A DNA stretch of 64,000 nucleotides. Origin: Rhyzopertha dominica. Lineage: Eukaryota; Arthropoda; Insecta; Coleoptera; Bostrichidae. Under the pieces are notes generated by a model, which was not told where the DNA came from, did no database searches, and worked only from the letters and a program-made list of their open reading frames with translations. Below are positions 26,303 to 40,221 of this stretch, piece after piece. Location of the stretch: the NCBI GenBank assembly GCA_025024175.1, contig QCXZ01000003.1, positions 34,248,257-34,312,256 of the forward strand, given 5' to 3'. The position numbers were made by a program, and so were the translations under genes. Each line of letters starts with the position of its first letter. Position 1 is the first letter of the stretch.

Positions 26303-27020
26303 TAAAACTTTTTTTTACATTATATTTAAGTTCTGTATTTTTATTCTTAATTGAATACTTCTTATTTGTTGTTATTTGACTGGATGTTTGGAAAAGTATT
26401 TTTTATTTAAGACTTTGGGGTACCTTCCAAAACCTTTACTTATTTTTGGAAATTTTTTTTGTAACATACTTTTCTATTCGTGTTTTCATTCGTTTAATAA
26501 AGTTTTATTTGAATTTTCATGGAACGACCTGTATCTTCCTGGTGTAGTAAGTTCTGTGTAGCGCTGTACTTTTACGACGTTATTATTTTCTTATTGTCCC
26601 TTGCTATATAAGGGTACCAAGAAAGGGCACCGCTCTTTAAATTCTTTTTCCGCTGGGTAGATATTTGATGTATGGGTCGTAGCTATTAAAAAGGTTGATA
26701 ATTTCATATACTTTTTTGTAACCGTAAAGTAATGGCTTTGATGATCCACTGAATTTCAAATATTAGGAATACATACATCAAGTAAGTCATCTACGATATA
26801 TTGTGCCAAGATTGGATTCGAGTTTGAACCGATTGCACCACCAACTATTTGTTAGTAATAAAATAATTTTGATTAAAATTGAAATAGCTATTTTGTAAAG
26901 CAAATTGGATATTTTTTTAATTAGTTTTGGAGAGGGTTGTATCAGCTTGTGACTTTTTTTGGCACATTTACTGTTAACAACTATTATACAAATTAGCGAT
27001 TAACTTGTTGATGTGTTGTA

Positions 27021-27254
27021 TTACCTACTACTTACTCGTTCGTACCTATGGCAACAGAAAGCTCCTAACCGTATCCCCGCTTTTACATTCAGGATATAGA
27101 AACAGCTAAACTTGTAAAAAAATATTTTATTTTCCTGTAGCGCCGACCAAAACTTCGCTTCCACACCTGCCTGGACAAGGGCTATTGCGAAATAAGCCTC
27201 CGAGAATGCCTTTAGAAAACGATTCCTCGTAAAGCTGTCCTGAATTTTACCCAA
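27021..27254 (-). other. Unrecognised open stretch (copy A), 77 codons
   Basis: A minus-strand frame that is exactly conserved in copy B (37810-38043). Because the two copies are probably one locus, that does not indicate selection. No domain recognised; probably not a gene. Confidence 0.2.
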
Positions 27255-27372
27255 ACATTATATTTAAAGCGCAAGTTTGAAGTTTTTGCTTGAGGGCACT
27301 ATAAAATTTTCACCTCTTCGAAATTCTACCACACGCTAAACAAAAGAAGCTAATAGAAAACATAAAGAAAGA

Positions 27373-27609
27373 AAGGCATCAGCAATACAAGATCAAATCG
27401 CACCGGAAAATATAAAATGTATGAAACCAGAAGACCTAAAAGTTTTATTAGCTACCTACATTTACTATAATACGCCATGTAATACAGGCAAAGTACCAGA
27501 GAACTCGAAAATAAGTGTCACTGTTCCAATACATCAGAAAGGAGATACGAAAGAGTAGGGAAACTATGGCGGAACCTTACCATATGTTAATCTAAAATTT
27601 ACGAAATAG
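27373..27609 (+). pseudogene. RTE/LINE-like reverse transcriptase fragment (copy A)
   Basis: One frame reads QIAPENIKCM, then a run ending GKVPENSKISVTVPIHQKGD, then TKE-stop-GNYGGTLPYVN. This matches the N-terminal part of non-LTR reverse transcriptases (D-IP-E-IK, then G-IP--W--S-I-PI-KKGD---C-NYRGI). An in-frame TAG replaces the usual Cys codon position in the last motif. Only about 80 codons survive and the palm motifs are absent. A LINE relic is clear; assignment to the RTE-like group is from motif flavour only. Copy B: 38162-38398. Confidence 0.75.
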
Positions 27610-28792
27610 AATGACATTTCATTATAAAGATGTTCATATGTCAATTAAGCACAGGTCGCTTAGATTTCTGTCCTCAGTCCCTCTACGAAGATATTAGCTT
27701 TCCTAATATTTATTTCGCGCTTCACAGCATTTCCACTCCAACGGTTCAACCATTTCTGTGATCGTTGTTACTTCTACATAAAGATTTCCATAAGCAGCAT
27801 TATTTTTATGACGCTTTAATCTCTGCCGTCAAATACACAACACTGTCTTCAGCTCCTCCATCTTTGTTGCCTTTTTAAGAAATCTTACCTGGGGTTCGTT
27901 ACAAACCGATTAATCGAATGTTAGCTACCTGCTAAAATTTTACCTGTGACTAGAAGACATAAAAGTTTTAATATGTATATTTAATATGAAACGGTTAGAA
28001 TGGGATGTCGATAATTTTGCTAATACGTACCTACCACCGAAATTATTTAATTTTCAGAACCCTTCCTTTGATCACTGTTTCGTGTCCCAAACGGACTCGA
28101 ATCAGAAAACCGTTTAATTAAGTGTACATTGTGCAGTATATAAACATCTAACACCTACACGTGAGCGCAGCTTAAAATTGGGACAAGTTAATTCTCACCA
28201 AGGTCATATAAATATACTAAAGGAATTAAGACTCGCTCTAATGAAAGAAGACACTCTTGAAAACTTTCAATAAGGTATGACGTCAAACGGTCGCCTGAGC
28301 GGTACTGCTCTATTAATCCAATCTAGTTTTAATGCCTTGCATTGCATAATTAATTGGACAGTGTTTTGCCAGGCATCCTCGAACGTAATTTCTGCTGAAT
28401 ATTTGATTGTTACAAATGACCAGTGCAGCAGTCACCTTCTAAGAGTGTCACGAGTCTTAAAGTTATTATACCTTATTTATTGTAACAAATTATGTCGCAG
28501 TAGCATATCCTGTTATATTGAATAGTATTTGCATAACAATTTACTTTTCTAATGCATATTGATGATCTTGGTTTTAATTCAACTTACTTACAGAAGCAGC
28601 ATAGTATAACAAAAGCAGTCAAATTACCTTACAGGAAGCTTTTAATTTTCCATATCGTGATTGTAAAACTAAATTAATATCCACTGGTTCTTACGCTTTA
28701 TTATCTGATAAAATTAAATCGATGACATTAACTACCAACGATAATGTCATTGAGATACACACCGTACTTCAAAAAGTCTTATTGTCTTAGGT
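27610..28792. other. Unassigned end of first contig (copy A)
   Basis: No supported gene. The 82-codon frame at 28277-28525 recurs in copy B, has no recognisable domain and overlaps a possible regulatory island containing ATTGCATAATTAATTGG (POU/homeodomain-type string). Confidence 0.4.
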
Positions 28793-28892
28793 NNNNNNNN
28801 NNNNNNNNNNNNNNNNNNNNNNNNNNNNNNNNNNNNNNNNNNNNNNNNNNNNNNNNNNNNNNNNNNNNNNNNNNNNNNNNNNNNNNNNNNNN
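28793..28892. other. Assembly gap, 100 N
   Basis: Exactly 100 N, a conventional placeholder length, so it says nothing about true distance. Flanking contig ends overlap by 10.7 kb, so the true gap is negative. Confidence 0.99.
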
Positions 28893-31800
28893 GTACTTGT
28901 TACTATAAACAGTGGCCAATTGTACTCAAAATAATGGCCGTCATTTTGAACACTTATAGACGTTTAGTTATTTATAAGTATTTGTTCGTTGGTTAATAAA
29001 TCATAATTTGTAATAGAGGTTATAGGATAAAATAATAACTGTAAAGGCGATCAAATTCTGGTAATTTTGAAAGCCCATAGAGAACTCTGGCAAATCTTGT
29101 AAATAAATCGAATGTTCTACAAGCCGACAACAAACAAGACGATTCTGGTAGCACCTAACAAGGCGGAAAGATGACTAAAAGATCAAACGTGTGCCGTACA
29201 CTTACAGATAATATTGAACATGTAACATGATACGGCTTCAAATGAAAGTTCCTTTCGGAACGGCATGTGTAAATATTTAATTTTCGATACATTTTAAGTA
29301 CATATTGCTAATCAAATTAACTCGAAAAAAACTAACAAACATGAATCGCTAACGAACAACATGACAAATTTAATTAGTACGTAATTATGGATAATTATAG
29401 TAACTGATTCGGTGTAAACGGTCAGAAAACAGTTTGGTGTGTTTGGGCAAATAATAACAGGTATCCAGCTTAACATAGGTACACACATGTGCTCTTCGTC
29501 AGCATGTTACGTCGCGTAACATCTGGTACTTCAACACGTGTGTATGATGCAAGGGTAACCAAAGACGAAGTAGAAAACCCGTTTACAAATAAAGAAAATA
29601 GTTAGCAACTAACGATTTACGTTCGACTAAATTATTTTCTAGTTTTAATTACTACATGCAGATAAAATGTCTTCTATTTTTATCTTTTTTGCTTGATGAA
29701 GTTAACCACTGACTAGTAACGCCATTCACTTGCCACTAAATGGCGAAAAAAATGGAAAGGGTTACGGTTAATAGTCCAACCGCTGAGCCCTCTGCAACAT
29801 TTATATCCTTAAATACTATTATATACATGTTGAAAAATTATGGATGCGGATGCTAAAATATCAAGATCAATTTGTACATCTATTCTCTCAATAACTAGAA
29901 AATAACTAGTCATTGGAGAAAATTATTTCCCAATATTTAACATTCAGACCACAAGAGACCGTCGATATATTGGGTGAACTATGATTCAAAAATAAAATAA
30001 TAGTTATAGTTATGACGGTTTATGAAGCCTTCAGAGAAGAATTAGTTCTATCAGAAACAGTATTGAAAAATTCTTGATTATTTTAATACCTTCTTATTAT
30101 AATTAAATTACTAAATGTTAGCCTACATTGAAGTCAACATCAAATGTGCTCTTCAAAAATATTTATACCATCTCATTTAAAAAAGAAGTCAAATTGTATG
30201 TATTAGAAAGTCATCAATATTTAAAAGTACCAAAAAATATTTTTTGCCACATTTTTTCTTTTTTTTCGGAATGACAGTTGTTCGTACTTTTAAAATAGCA
30301 AAGAACTCAAGGCTGTATCTCTTCCAATTTCGCAGGTATTGCAATCATATTTTTTCACAAAATATCAAATAACTTCGTGCTGGTGCATTCTAGACGTAAT
30401 GTACCTATAGCGGATAAAGCGACACTAAAATTTCATAAAGAATGCAAATAGATAATACAAGATATGCTAGTTCCAGTAAAAAATAGCAAAGTAAGTGTGC
30501 GTTTTAGGTGCAACCGGAAATCATCTATCGTTGATATAATTTTAGGCTGTAGCACTCAAGAATTTAAATTTTTTTCTTAATTTTTAATGATTATTGAATT
30601 ATGAAAAAATACGTTAACTTGGCCCCCTAAACAAACCATATTATTTTAGCCTCGATATAGTTTTCTTTTTGTTAATACTTAAATATTTCAGTCAGGAAGA
30701 ACTTCAGTACTATTTGGCTTACTTAATAATCTAAAATACAGAACGTAGGTAATATCAGTATGCATAAAGTTATTTAAACAAATGGTTAAAAAAATAAAGT
30801 AGGATTCAATTATAACAATGACAAGTAGGTAATCAACAACATGAAGAGTATCTCTTTGAAGAGCATTGAAATTTAACATCTTGTAAGTCTCCAGTACAAT
30901 ATATTTGAATAAAAGAAAGACAAACTGCTATCATTTTTCAGTAGGCATAATTTACTGTCTTTTTGTTTTCTATTATCTATAGAACCTCCATAACAAACAA
31001 CATAAATTTGCTAATGAGTGTAGATAGTCATTATTTCCTGGGAAGGAAAGTCACTTTATGAAACAAAATTTTCCTTCCATATTAACATTTCCCTCGTTCA
31101 CTCATGGATGGTTCTTTGAGGACCATAACCAGATGTGAAGTATAAAAGGTTCCCCTCACTATTTAGAACGTATTGTTTTGACCGTTGCATTCAGTGACAT
31201 GGTACGAAGCGTCTATGATCCCAATTTATCAATTAAGAATCATACGTAATCCGTCTTTGGACGACTGTAATTTTCATAATAATATACACAGTGTCACTTA
31301 ATGGGGCTATATTGTATAATTGGTTTTGATAAGGGTATACAGTGATTCAACTAAGTAATCACCGCCGTGTTGCTTACTCGAGCGATTCATTAATTGAGTG
31401 CCTTCCTGCTTCGTCGTCTTAAGTGACAAATAATCACAGCAATTTTACTCGGCGCATAATTAGTTGATAAAGCATTATTTATTGGCGAAGCACGCATTAT
31501 AGCTTATTGCGCAATGGCTGATTAAACGCATGTCCTCAAAATAGCCATGGGCTGATTAACAAATTCGAACACTGCAGCTCACCATGAGCAACAGGCCACC
31601 ATATGGTACCCGCTACCATGTGATATAACCACCACTTAAAGAAACCGAAATGTAGACTTAAATTAATAACTTCTTAACAAGGGCATTGTTACTTTCTGTA
31701 AGGACCGCAGGGTACTCTTTTGGGCCCCTAAAACTGCACCATTTCAACAGACAGAGCCAGCACGCAACAATGAAGTGTTTTTGAAGTATCTATATTGCCG

Positions 31801-32227
31801 TTAAAATAGGCTATATGATAATACTTTCGTAGATTTTTGTAAATCATTGTTTAACTATTTTTTAAAGATTCCGAACATTAGTGCTATAAAAAATGACATT
31901 CAAAATTAATTATTCACAATATCGGCACTGTTTATTTCAAATAGAGTTATGTATTCCATCGACATGGTAAAGTTAAATAGTCAAACTACTAAGGTATGGC
32001 TCGTTCTTAATGCTTCAGCAAAAGGAAAGGGAAATCACTCATTGAGTTGGTGCTTGTAGAAAGGGATCAACTTAAATGAGTCAATTTCTGTTACAATTTT
32101 TAAACAAATTTGGTGTAATAGCCGATATTAGAAAAGCCCTTCTACAAATTAGTCTGTATGTACAACAGCGAGAAGTATTAAATTTATTAGTACGGTGAGA
32201 GGCACGTTTTGACATGCTATGGATAAA
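28893..32227. other. Unassigned noncoding part of copy B
   Basis: Counterpart of 18109-21439. Holds no supported gene. The minus frame at 30688-30879 appears only in this copy because of indels between copies. The island at about 31350-31632 is the counterpart of 20560-20840. Confidence 0.5.
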
Positions 32228-32594
32228 TCAGGGTTGCCTTTGAAGCACATTATAGGTACCTATAAGTTTAAAATAATGATAAGAATTTTTTATCGCCGCG
32301 CAGAGGGCCCGGCGCATGCGCATTAAAGATTTTATGGGACTGTCATAGTAACTTCATATAAACAATAGGACCTGCCACATGCCTGCCACACATCTCGCCA
32401 ATTCATTCACTCGCTGCCCTACGAGCGCGCAATATGGCGATTTACTCGTCGTCACAAAACTTTCTCGCGCATGGCCATAAGATTTAGCCGTCTAGTCTAG
32501 GTATATAATAAGTAAAATGTCTGTGCTCTAGGTAAGAGTTACTTGCTGTTTCTGAGTTCTAAACTTCACCGACAGTCAGCTCTTCATAATAACA
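32228..32594 (+). repeat. LTR-like repeat upstream of BEL/Pao relic (copy B)
   Basis: Counterpart of 21440-21805 in the contig overlap; probably the same locus. Confidence 0.5.
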
Positions 32595-32760
32595 TGGATG
32601 AGAAATTATCATTGTCACAAAATGTAATCTCCGTTTACGAGAGTATAATACAATATAACCGAACATGAAGAGGATCAGAGTGAATTTATCTTCTGTGTAA
32701 GGTATGACTTGTAATAGAAGATCAGGTATCCTTCAAAAATTTAAAGGTTTTAGTCATTAC

Positions 32761-34750
32761 AAAACGAGATATTTAGCAGTAGTTAACAATATCTTCGATC
32801 CAATTGGTTTTTCATCTACTGTTAATTCTGAAGGCCATAGATAAGCAAAACTGATTGGAATTCGGAGGTTCCTGCTGATATAGAAAATGAATTTATAGGT
32901 TGGAAGAACGAAGTTAGTTTTGTTGCAAAATGTGCGGATCCCAAAGTGGTTGTTGCAAGGTTCTCGCTGTGACCGCCAGCGAAGTTTCTGAAGTTTCGCT
33001 TTGTTTATGTGATGCTAATCAAGATGCATACGCAGCCGTTATATTTCGCAGATCAAAAACTGTTGATGATATAACTGTGCAGTTAGTTTCAAACTAAAAG
33101 CAGTGTCAAGAAAATGGTTATTCCAAGATTAGAAGAATTAACTAAACAAATTGGTCCAGACTGTTGAATTCTATTTACATAAATGTATAAAAGGAGTTTC
33201 TGAAGGAGTTGAAGGTATATTGTTGGTCCGATTCCAGTGCAGTTTTGGCATGGATCCAAAATAAAGAGTTCGAGGAATTAGAAGAAGACTGGCACTTTGT
33301 TCCTTGGAACTTGAACCCTACAGATCTTCCTTCTACAGGATGTGGTACGAGGAAGTTAATGGAAGCAATATGGTGAGAAAATCCTTGCTGATTTTTCAAT
33401 GGTCTTATGAACATCACAGCCCAAGTGCTTCGTGGCAATGGAATAAAGAAGAAAGTTTATGTAACGTTTGTTAATCAAGCTCAGAATTATCAATGGTATT
33501 ACAGAAGATTTAGCAGATTTTCCAAAATAGTAAGGATTTCGGTTAGATACTTGTGTAAAAAAAGTTTATTATTAACTGTGGTTTATATAAAAGTGGCTAA
33601 ACGTATGAAGCCGGACTCCCTTCTATTCAAGAAGACATCGATAAATGCGCTATTTCACACTAATTTTAATCAGAAGCTTTATCAGGTTCGTGCTTTGGTT
33701 GATGAGGATGGTCTATTAAGAGTTGGAACTGAACATTTAACCAGGAAAATTTTACACAATTTTTTGTATCCTATTATTTTACCTCCAGAACGTACCAATG
33801 TTGCAAGATTCATTGAACGCAAGCGCAAAAACTACCATGCTAGCATACAAACTCTTGTGAATATATTACGAGAAAGATTTTGGATCATCCAAACCGAGCT
33901 GTTATAGGGATGTCATTTACAAATGTGCCAAATATCGTAGATTGGATTCCAGAAGTTTTTATGCATACTTATAATTGAATTGTCCAGGAATCGGGTAAGA
34001 GATGTGGTAGCTTTTAAGGGATTTAACGTATCCGTTGTTTATAAAAAAACAAACGGTTTTAATAACTATTTTCACCTGCGCTGTTAATCGAGTATTGCAT
34101 TTACAGTCCTCTGCAACGTTATCTATGTAATGTTCTTTACAAATCTTGAGAAAAGTTATTTCAAGCGGAGATAGACCTTCGGTAATTTTTAGTGACAGCG
34201 GAACAAATGGTATGTTTGAATAATATATGTGATATGAATGTGATATGTGAAATATGAAATAGGTACACTAACTGAAATTTAGTTCAAACAAGAAGATCAA
34301 GCGGAAGTGTTCTCCTCCGTTAGGAGCGATTGATACGTATCTTGAAGCAACTACTAAAGAAGACGTTGGGACACATCACTAAATTATCAACTTTCAGCGG
34401 TGCTGTGTGAGTGCAAAGCTATTATTACGGACAATTTGAGAATTAGAATTAGAAGATTATACTTCGGTTCCTACATTAAAGTTTAATTTCGTTACCCGAA
34501 ATCAAACTGTTGATATGAAAAATTTTTTTGAGTTGTCATTGAATTGCAGTTGATATTGTCGCATACCCTCTAATCACCCGCAACATCGTTGCAATTTTTC
34601 ATTTAGTGGATCTGTTCAAACTAAAAAAGAAACATGACAACCCCGTAAACGCAAAGCTTCGATTTTTACCTAATTACGGAAATCGAAAAGATCGAAGAGT
34701 CACGTTCGGGCTTGATCAGCGAGAGGTTGGGACACTGTCAACCAGGTATC
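32761..34750 (+). pseudogene. BEL/Pao retrotransposon pol relic (copy B)
   Basis: Counterpart of 21971-23960. The zinc-binding integrase frame (33407-33907, 166 codons) is identical to that of copy A, but the upstream frame breaks differently: the stretch holding DWHFVPWNLNPTDLPSTGC is interrupted by one-base indels here (for example at 33258 and 33372). This shows that some frame breaks are sequencing errors. The element is still clearly dead because gag and most of RT are missing. Confidence 0.85.
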
Positions 34751-37700
34751 CCATTAGTTATGAAAAGAAGATGTAAGTACAATAACTCACGTAAATAGTA
34801 AATTTTATTAACCTTTATTCTCTTTAATAATTCCCTATCGTTGATTTTTGTGTGCGTAAATTATTTTTACATTTTTATTTGTGAAAAGTGTAAACTTGTT
34901 CTTTATTTTTTGTATGTCCCTGTTGAACTGATCTGCCCATTGTTTGTAAAAATTTGTGTTATTAAATCTAGTGGCTTGTATACGGCATTTGACTTGACCA
35001 TCCCTGATCCCGTCCCGCTTCAGGTGTCACTCTCACTGAGGCCCAAATGCGACAATATAATATACTATTAATTTTTACATTTTTTTTATTTCGAATACTT
35101 TCTACTGGTCAATGCACACGACAAAGAATATTGTACAATAATAAATACCTATTGATCATAAATTTATTCAGAGGTGTTCAAGAACCAAACAAAGAGGAAG
35201 TTACTATGAATGCAAACTATCCTCATAATATAGAGTGAAGCGACAAAAGCTGAAATCTGTTTCCTCATTGGCGGTTGAACACTTTTACGGTTTATTTATT
35301 TGGTATGCAGTACTCACTTTAGACATCATAAAATATCCTTCTTTTAAGATCCTCTTTTAACGACAAATTCTACCGTTTAAAATGCGTAACATACTTGTTT
35401 CTAAGCAATAAATAATTTAAGACTCGCAGTTGTGGCGCCATTTTGAACTTTGGTGTAAGAATACGAATGGGAAACGCGAAGAAATCATTAAATTTTAATG
35501 ATTTACCCATAAATTAATTAAAGGTAGTGCTTCTCAACATATTAACTGCTTATTGTCTTCCGCGATTCAAGAATAATAATTATATTTCCCATGGGCTTAA
35601 AAGTGAATCAAGCTTCCTTAGAATTTAAAAGGAAAAATTTAATTTATAATCTTATAATAATTTCAATCACCTTTGCGTACGTGCGTGTTATAACCTGGTC
35701 TACAAACTAGTATTCGAAGTTGACAAATTTAAATCTGACAACTGGTTGGTCACGTGTCAAGCTGAAATAAATAATAACAAAGTGCTATTGTTTAATCGGA
35801 CACAATTAAATTATTTTTGTACGACGCCCATGAGGAAAACCCAAGTGACCCCAGTTGTGTGTTACTCATTCAGGTGTGTCTTGAATTGCATTAATTAATC
35901 TTGGTTATTGAAATGCATTATAAAAAGATTAGGAAATCGCAGCCGCTACTTAAATAATATAATATAAAGGTATAGGACATTAGAGTAGCGTGCTTATCTC
36001 AAGCATGCTAATCAGCTCAGTGATTAATGAAGTACCTTTGTTAATTAATAATCCTCATTTTTAATTTGGCACTGACCACCTATTCACTAGCAACAAACTA
36101 GCATATGATGTAGGTAATTATATAAAAGAGACGGCAAGAAGCAGTCTTACGATTTTTACTTGTAAATCTATCCATTATATGGGAAACATCTTTCTTCACA
36201 TCCCATAAACATGACTTTCTCACACGTCACGCGTTTTTTAGAAAGATTCAAATGCGTTCCGTCAAAGCGTTTGTTACTCATCAACCACCAGTACCTCCAC
36301 CGTCTTGGGGGGGAGGGTAATTACGCACATTACCCTTCCTTTAAATACGCGCCTGGTAAAGCCAAGCTTTTAGTCCGCTTCACTCATACCATCCTCAGGG
36401 CTTCTACAATAGTGTTTTTTAACACTAATCACTAAACAGTACGTGACAAAATACTAATTAATTCTAATTTACGAGGTTGCGTAAGCGTGCACAACTATAT
36501 TCACAGAACACAGGACATCAGTTAGCAAGCAGGGTTAATCAAGGTTTTCAAAAAATATTAAGTGTTGGTACAACCAATCAAGGAACACGCATGCATTGAG
36601 CTACCGAACAAATGGATGGTACAAGACAATAGAAACAAACAAGCAAAAAGATGAAAGGGAGGGGTTAGTCATTGTCAACCGATCAGTGTCGGTTTAAATT
36701 ATTTCATTTATTGTTATTGAAATTAAGAAGGTCAGTCAGTAAGCAGGTCAATTAACAATTATTCTCTTCGATCTCCGGTGCCATCCACAGGAACTTGCAC
36801 TAGGTCATAGGTAGTTATCACCTAGTTGCATAGTTCCACTTAAGATGGCGCTGAGGGCATTAGATCTCTTTTATACGTTCCGTATGCTGCGGTTAAGGCG
36901 ACAGACTGCTTTGAACAATTTGTCATTTTATTTTGTACTCCTATCTGAAGAGCACTAACAAAGGCGAAATTAGTCGTAGGCTCAGAACGGATTGACTTGA
37001 ACAGATGTTTTATTTACATCTTGCTCAAGACGAAACTTCTCCGGTGCCATCAACAGGAACCTCCAGGTCCTAATTAGATGACGCTGAGGGCTTAAACTTT
37101 TTTTACATTATATTTAAGTTCTGTATTTTTATTCTTAATTGAATACTTCTTATTTGTTGTTATTTGACTGGATGTTTGGAAAAGTATTTTTTATTTAAGA
37201 CTTTGGGTACCTTCCAAAACCTTTACTTATTTTTGGAAATTTTTTTTGTAACATACTTTTTCTATTCGTGTTTTCATTCGTTTAATAAAGTTTTATTTGA
37301 ATTTTCATGGAACGACCTGTATCTTCCTGGTGTAGTAAGTTCTGTGTAGCGCTGTACTTTTACGACGTTATTATTTTCTTATTGTCCCTTGCTATATAAG
37401 GGTACCAAGAAAGGGCACCGCTCTTTAAATTTCTTTTTCCGCTGGGTAGATATTTGATGTATGGGTCGTAGCTATTAAAAAGGTTGATAATTTCATATAC
37501 TTTTTTGTAACCGTAAAGTAATGGCTTTGATGATCCACTGAATTTCAAATATTAGGAATACATACATCAAGTAAGTCATCTACGATATATTGTGCCAAGA
37601 TTGGATTCGAGTTTGAACCGATTGCACCACCAACTATTTGTTAGTAATAAAATAATTTTGATTAAAATTGAAATAGCTATTTTGTAAAGCAAATTGGATA

Positions 37701-38161
37701 TTTTTTTAATTAGTTTTGGAGAGGGTTGTATCAGCTTGTGACTTTTTTTGGCACATTTACTGTTAACAACTATTATACAAATTAGCGATTAACTTGTTGA
37801 TGTGTTGTATTACCTACTACTTACTCGTTCGTACCTATGGCAACAGAAAGCTCCTAACCGTATCCCCGCTTTTACATTCAGGATATAGAAACAGCTAAAC
37901 TTGTAAAAAAATATTTTATTTTCCTGTAGCGCCGACCAAAACTTCGCTTCCACACCTGCCTGGACAAGGGCTATTGCGAAATAAGCCTCCGAGAATGCCT
38001 TTAGAAAACGATTCCTCGTAAAGCTGTCCTGAATTTTACCCAAACATTATATTTAAAGCGCAAGTTTGAAGTTTTTGCTTGAGGGCACTATAAAATTTTC
38101 ACCTCTTCGAAATTCTACCACACGCTAAACAAAAGAAGCTAATAGAAAACATAAAGAAAGA
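34751..38161. other. Unassigned AT-rich sequence in copy B
   Basis: Counterpart of 23961-27372. Frames at 34841-35071 and 37360-37548 exist only in this copy owing to indels, so they are not evidence of genes. The CTCF-like duplicated motif recurs at about 36774-37095. Confidence 0.5.
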
Positions 38162-38398
38162 AAGGCATCAGCAATACAAGATCAAATCGCACCGGAAAAT
38201 ATAAAATGTATGAAACCAGAAGACCTAAAAGTTTTATTAGCTACCTACATTTACTATAATACGCCATGTAATACAGGCAAAGTACCAGAGAACTCGAAAA
38301 TAAGTGTCACTGTTCCAATACATCAGAAAGGAGATACGAAAGAGTAGGGAAACTATGGCGGAACCTTACCATATGTTAATCTAAAATTTACGAAATAG
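38162..38398 (+). pseudogene. RTE/LINE-like reverse transcriptase fragment (copy B)
   Basis: Counterpart of 27373-27609 in the contig overlap, with the same frame and the same in-frame stop after KGDTKE. Confidence 0.75.
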
Positions 38399-40221
38399 AA
38401 TGACATTTCATTATAAAGATGTTCATATGTCAATTAAGCACAGGTCGCTTAGATTTCTGTCCTCAGTCCCTCTACGAAGATATTAGCTTTCCTAATATTT
38501 ATTTCGCGCTTCACAGCATTTCCACTCCAACGGTTCAACCATTTCTGTGATCGTTGTTACTTCTACATAAAGATTTCCATAAGCAGCATTATTTTTATGA
38601 CGCTTTAATCTCTGCCGTCAAATACACCAACACTGTCTTCAGCTCCTCCATCTTTGTTGCCTTTTTAAGAAATCTTACCTGGGGTTCGTTACAAACCGAT
38701 TAATCGAATGTTAGCTACCTGCTAAAATTTTACCTGTGACTAGAAGACATAAAAGTTTTAATATGTATATTTAATATGAAACGGTTAGAATGGGATGTCG
38801 ATAATTTTGCTAATACGTACCTACCACCGAAATTATTTAATTTTCAGAACCCTTCCTTTGATCACTGTTTCGTGTCCCAAACGGACTCGAATCAGAAAAC
38901 CGTTTAATTAAGTGTACATTGTGCAGTATATAAACATCTAACACCTACACGTGAGCGCAGCTTAAAATTGGGACAAGTTAATTCTCACCAAGGTCATATA
39001 AATATACTAAAGGAATTAAGACTCGCTCTAATGAAAGAAGACACTCTTGAAAACTTTCAATAAGGTATGACGTCAAACGGTCGCCTGAGCGGTACTGCTC
39101 TATTAATCCAATCTAGTTTTAATGCCTTGCATTGCATAATTAATTGGACAGTGTTTTGCCAGGCATCCTCGAACGTAATTTCTGCTGAATATTTGATTGT
39201 TACAAATGACCAGTGCAGCAGTCACCTTCTAAGAGTGTCACGAGTCTTAAAGTTATTATACCTTATTTATTGTAACAAATTATGTCGCAGTAGCATATCC
39301 TGTTATATTGAATAGTATTTGCATAACAATTTACTTTTCTAATGCATATTGATGATCTTGGTTTTAATTCAACTTACTTACAGAAGCAGCATAGTATAAC
39401 AAAAGCAGTCAAATTACCTTACAGGAAGCTTTTAATTTTCCATATCGTGATTGTAAAACTAAATTAATATCCACTGGTTCTTACGCTTTATTATCTGATA
39501 AAATTAAATCGATGACATTAACTACCAACGATAATGTCATTGAGATACACACCGTACTTCAAAAAGTCTTATTGTCTTAGGTAACTTGGTAGCATGTTGA
39601 AGCTCTGTACCGGTTATTTGATTTAAACTTGTTGATATAAACCATTTTTGCAGAGTGTCTTCAGCGTGTATACCTACCGTGCAGAGATGGGGTACTTCCA
39701 ATTTGCTCTGACAAATAAATGTCTAGGCGGCACTACCAATAAAATTTTTATTAATTTGTATTAAGGATATTGGGTACTATTGTTTGTCAATTAACCAATA
39801 AATAAAACTTAATGTAGGTACAATAATAAGTAGTTAAATGAAGCTTAAAAAGTCAATATAGTCATGTCTATCTCAGCAAAGGTGATGTTGCTGCGAAAAT
39901 ATTTATTATCTCGTCATTGTCGTTATCGTTTAGTAACACTTTTTCTGTATTTATGAAAAATAGTAGTCTCATTGGACAATCTGTTTCGTAACCTATTTTG
40001 AACGTATTTCAAAATTGAAGACTGTCCTTCCCATACTACCTGAGATGCTAAACACGTCTCTGTTGTATTTGTGCTACACCTCTAGATGCAAAAGAAAGGG
40101 TACGATAGATACTAGTTAAAGTTGTGTACATAATCTAAAAGGAACAAATACAGTACACATTATGTCTAAATATATAAAATAGTAATAATCCTATGTTAAC
40201 ATAACATAGCATCATCAGTCA
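38399..40221. other. Unassigned sequence, end of copy B and start of unique sequence
   Basis: Up to 39582 this is the counterpart of 27610-28792. From 39583 it is unique AT-rich sequence with no supported gene. Confidence 0.5.

Larger units (their letters stand above)
23961..27372. other. Unassigned AT-rich sequence in copy A
   Basis: No gene supported. Short frames at 24257-24448, 25483-25668 and 26376-26561 recur in copy B and show no domain. The CTCF-like duplicated motif at 25982-26302 is listed separately. Confidence 0.5.
18109..28792 (+). repeat. Contig-end overlap, copy A (10.7 kb)
   Basis: This block runs from GTACTTGTTACTATAAACAG to the base before the first N gap and is repeated in the same order and orientation at 28893-39582. 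Differences seen by eye are mostly one-base indels, many in homopolymers, with a few substitutions (C at 23637 against G at 34429; C at 23173 against T at 33966). Because it ends exactly at the gap and its partner begins exactly after the gap, it is best read as the unmerged end of one contig, not a genomic segmental duplication. Confidence 0.96.
28893..39582 (+). repeat. Contig-end overlap, copy B (10.7 kb)
   Basis: Second copy of 18109-28792, starting at the first base after the gap and continuing without a break into unique sequence after TTGTCTTAGGT. Copy B has a base where copy A has N at 19566. Confidence 0.96.

Noticed and set aside
18109..39582. Genuine segmental duplication
   Set aside because: Both boundaries coincide with an assembly gap and differences are mostly sequencing-type indels, so an unmerged contig overlap is the simpler reading.
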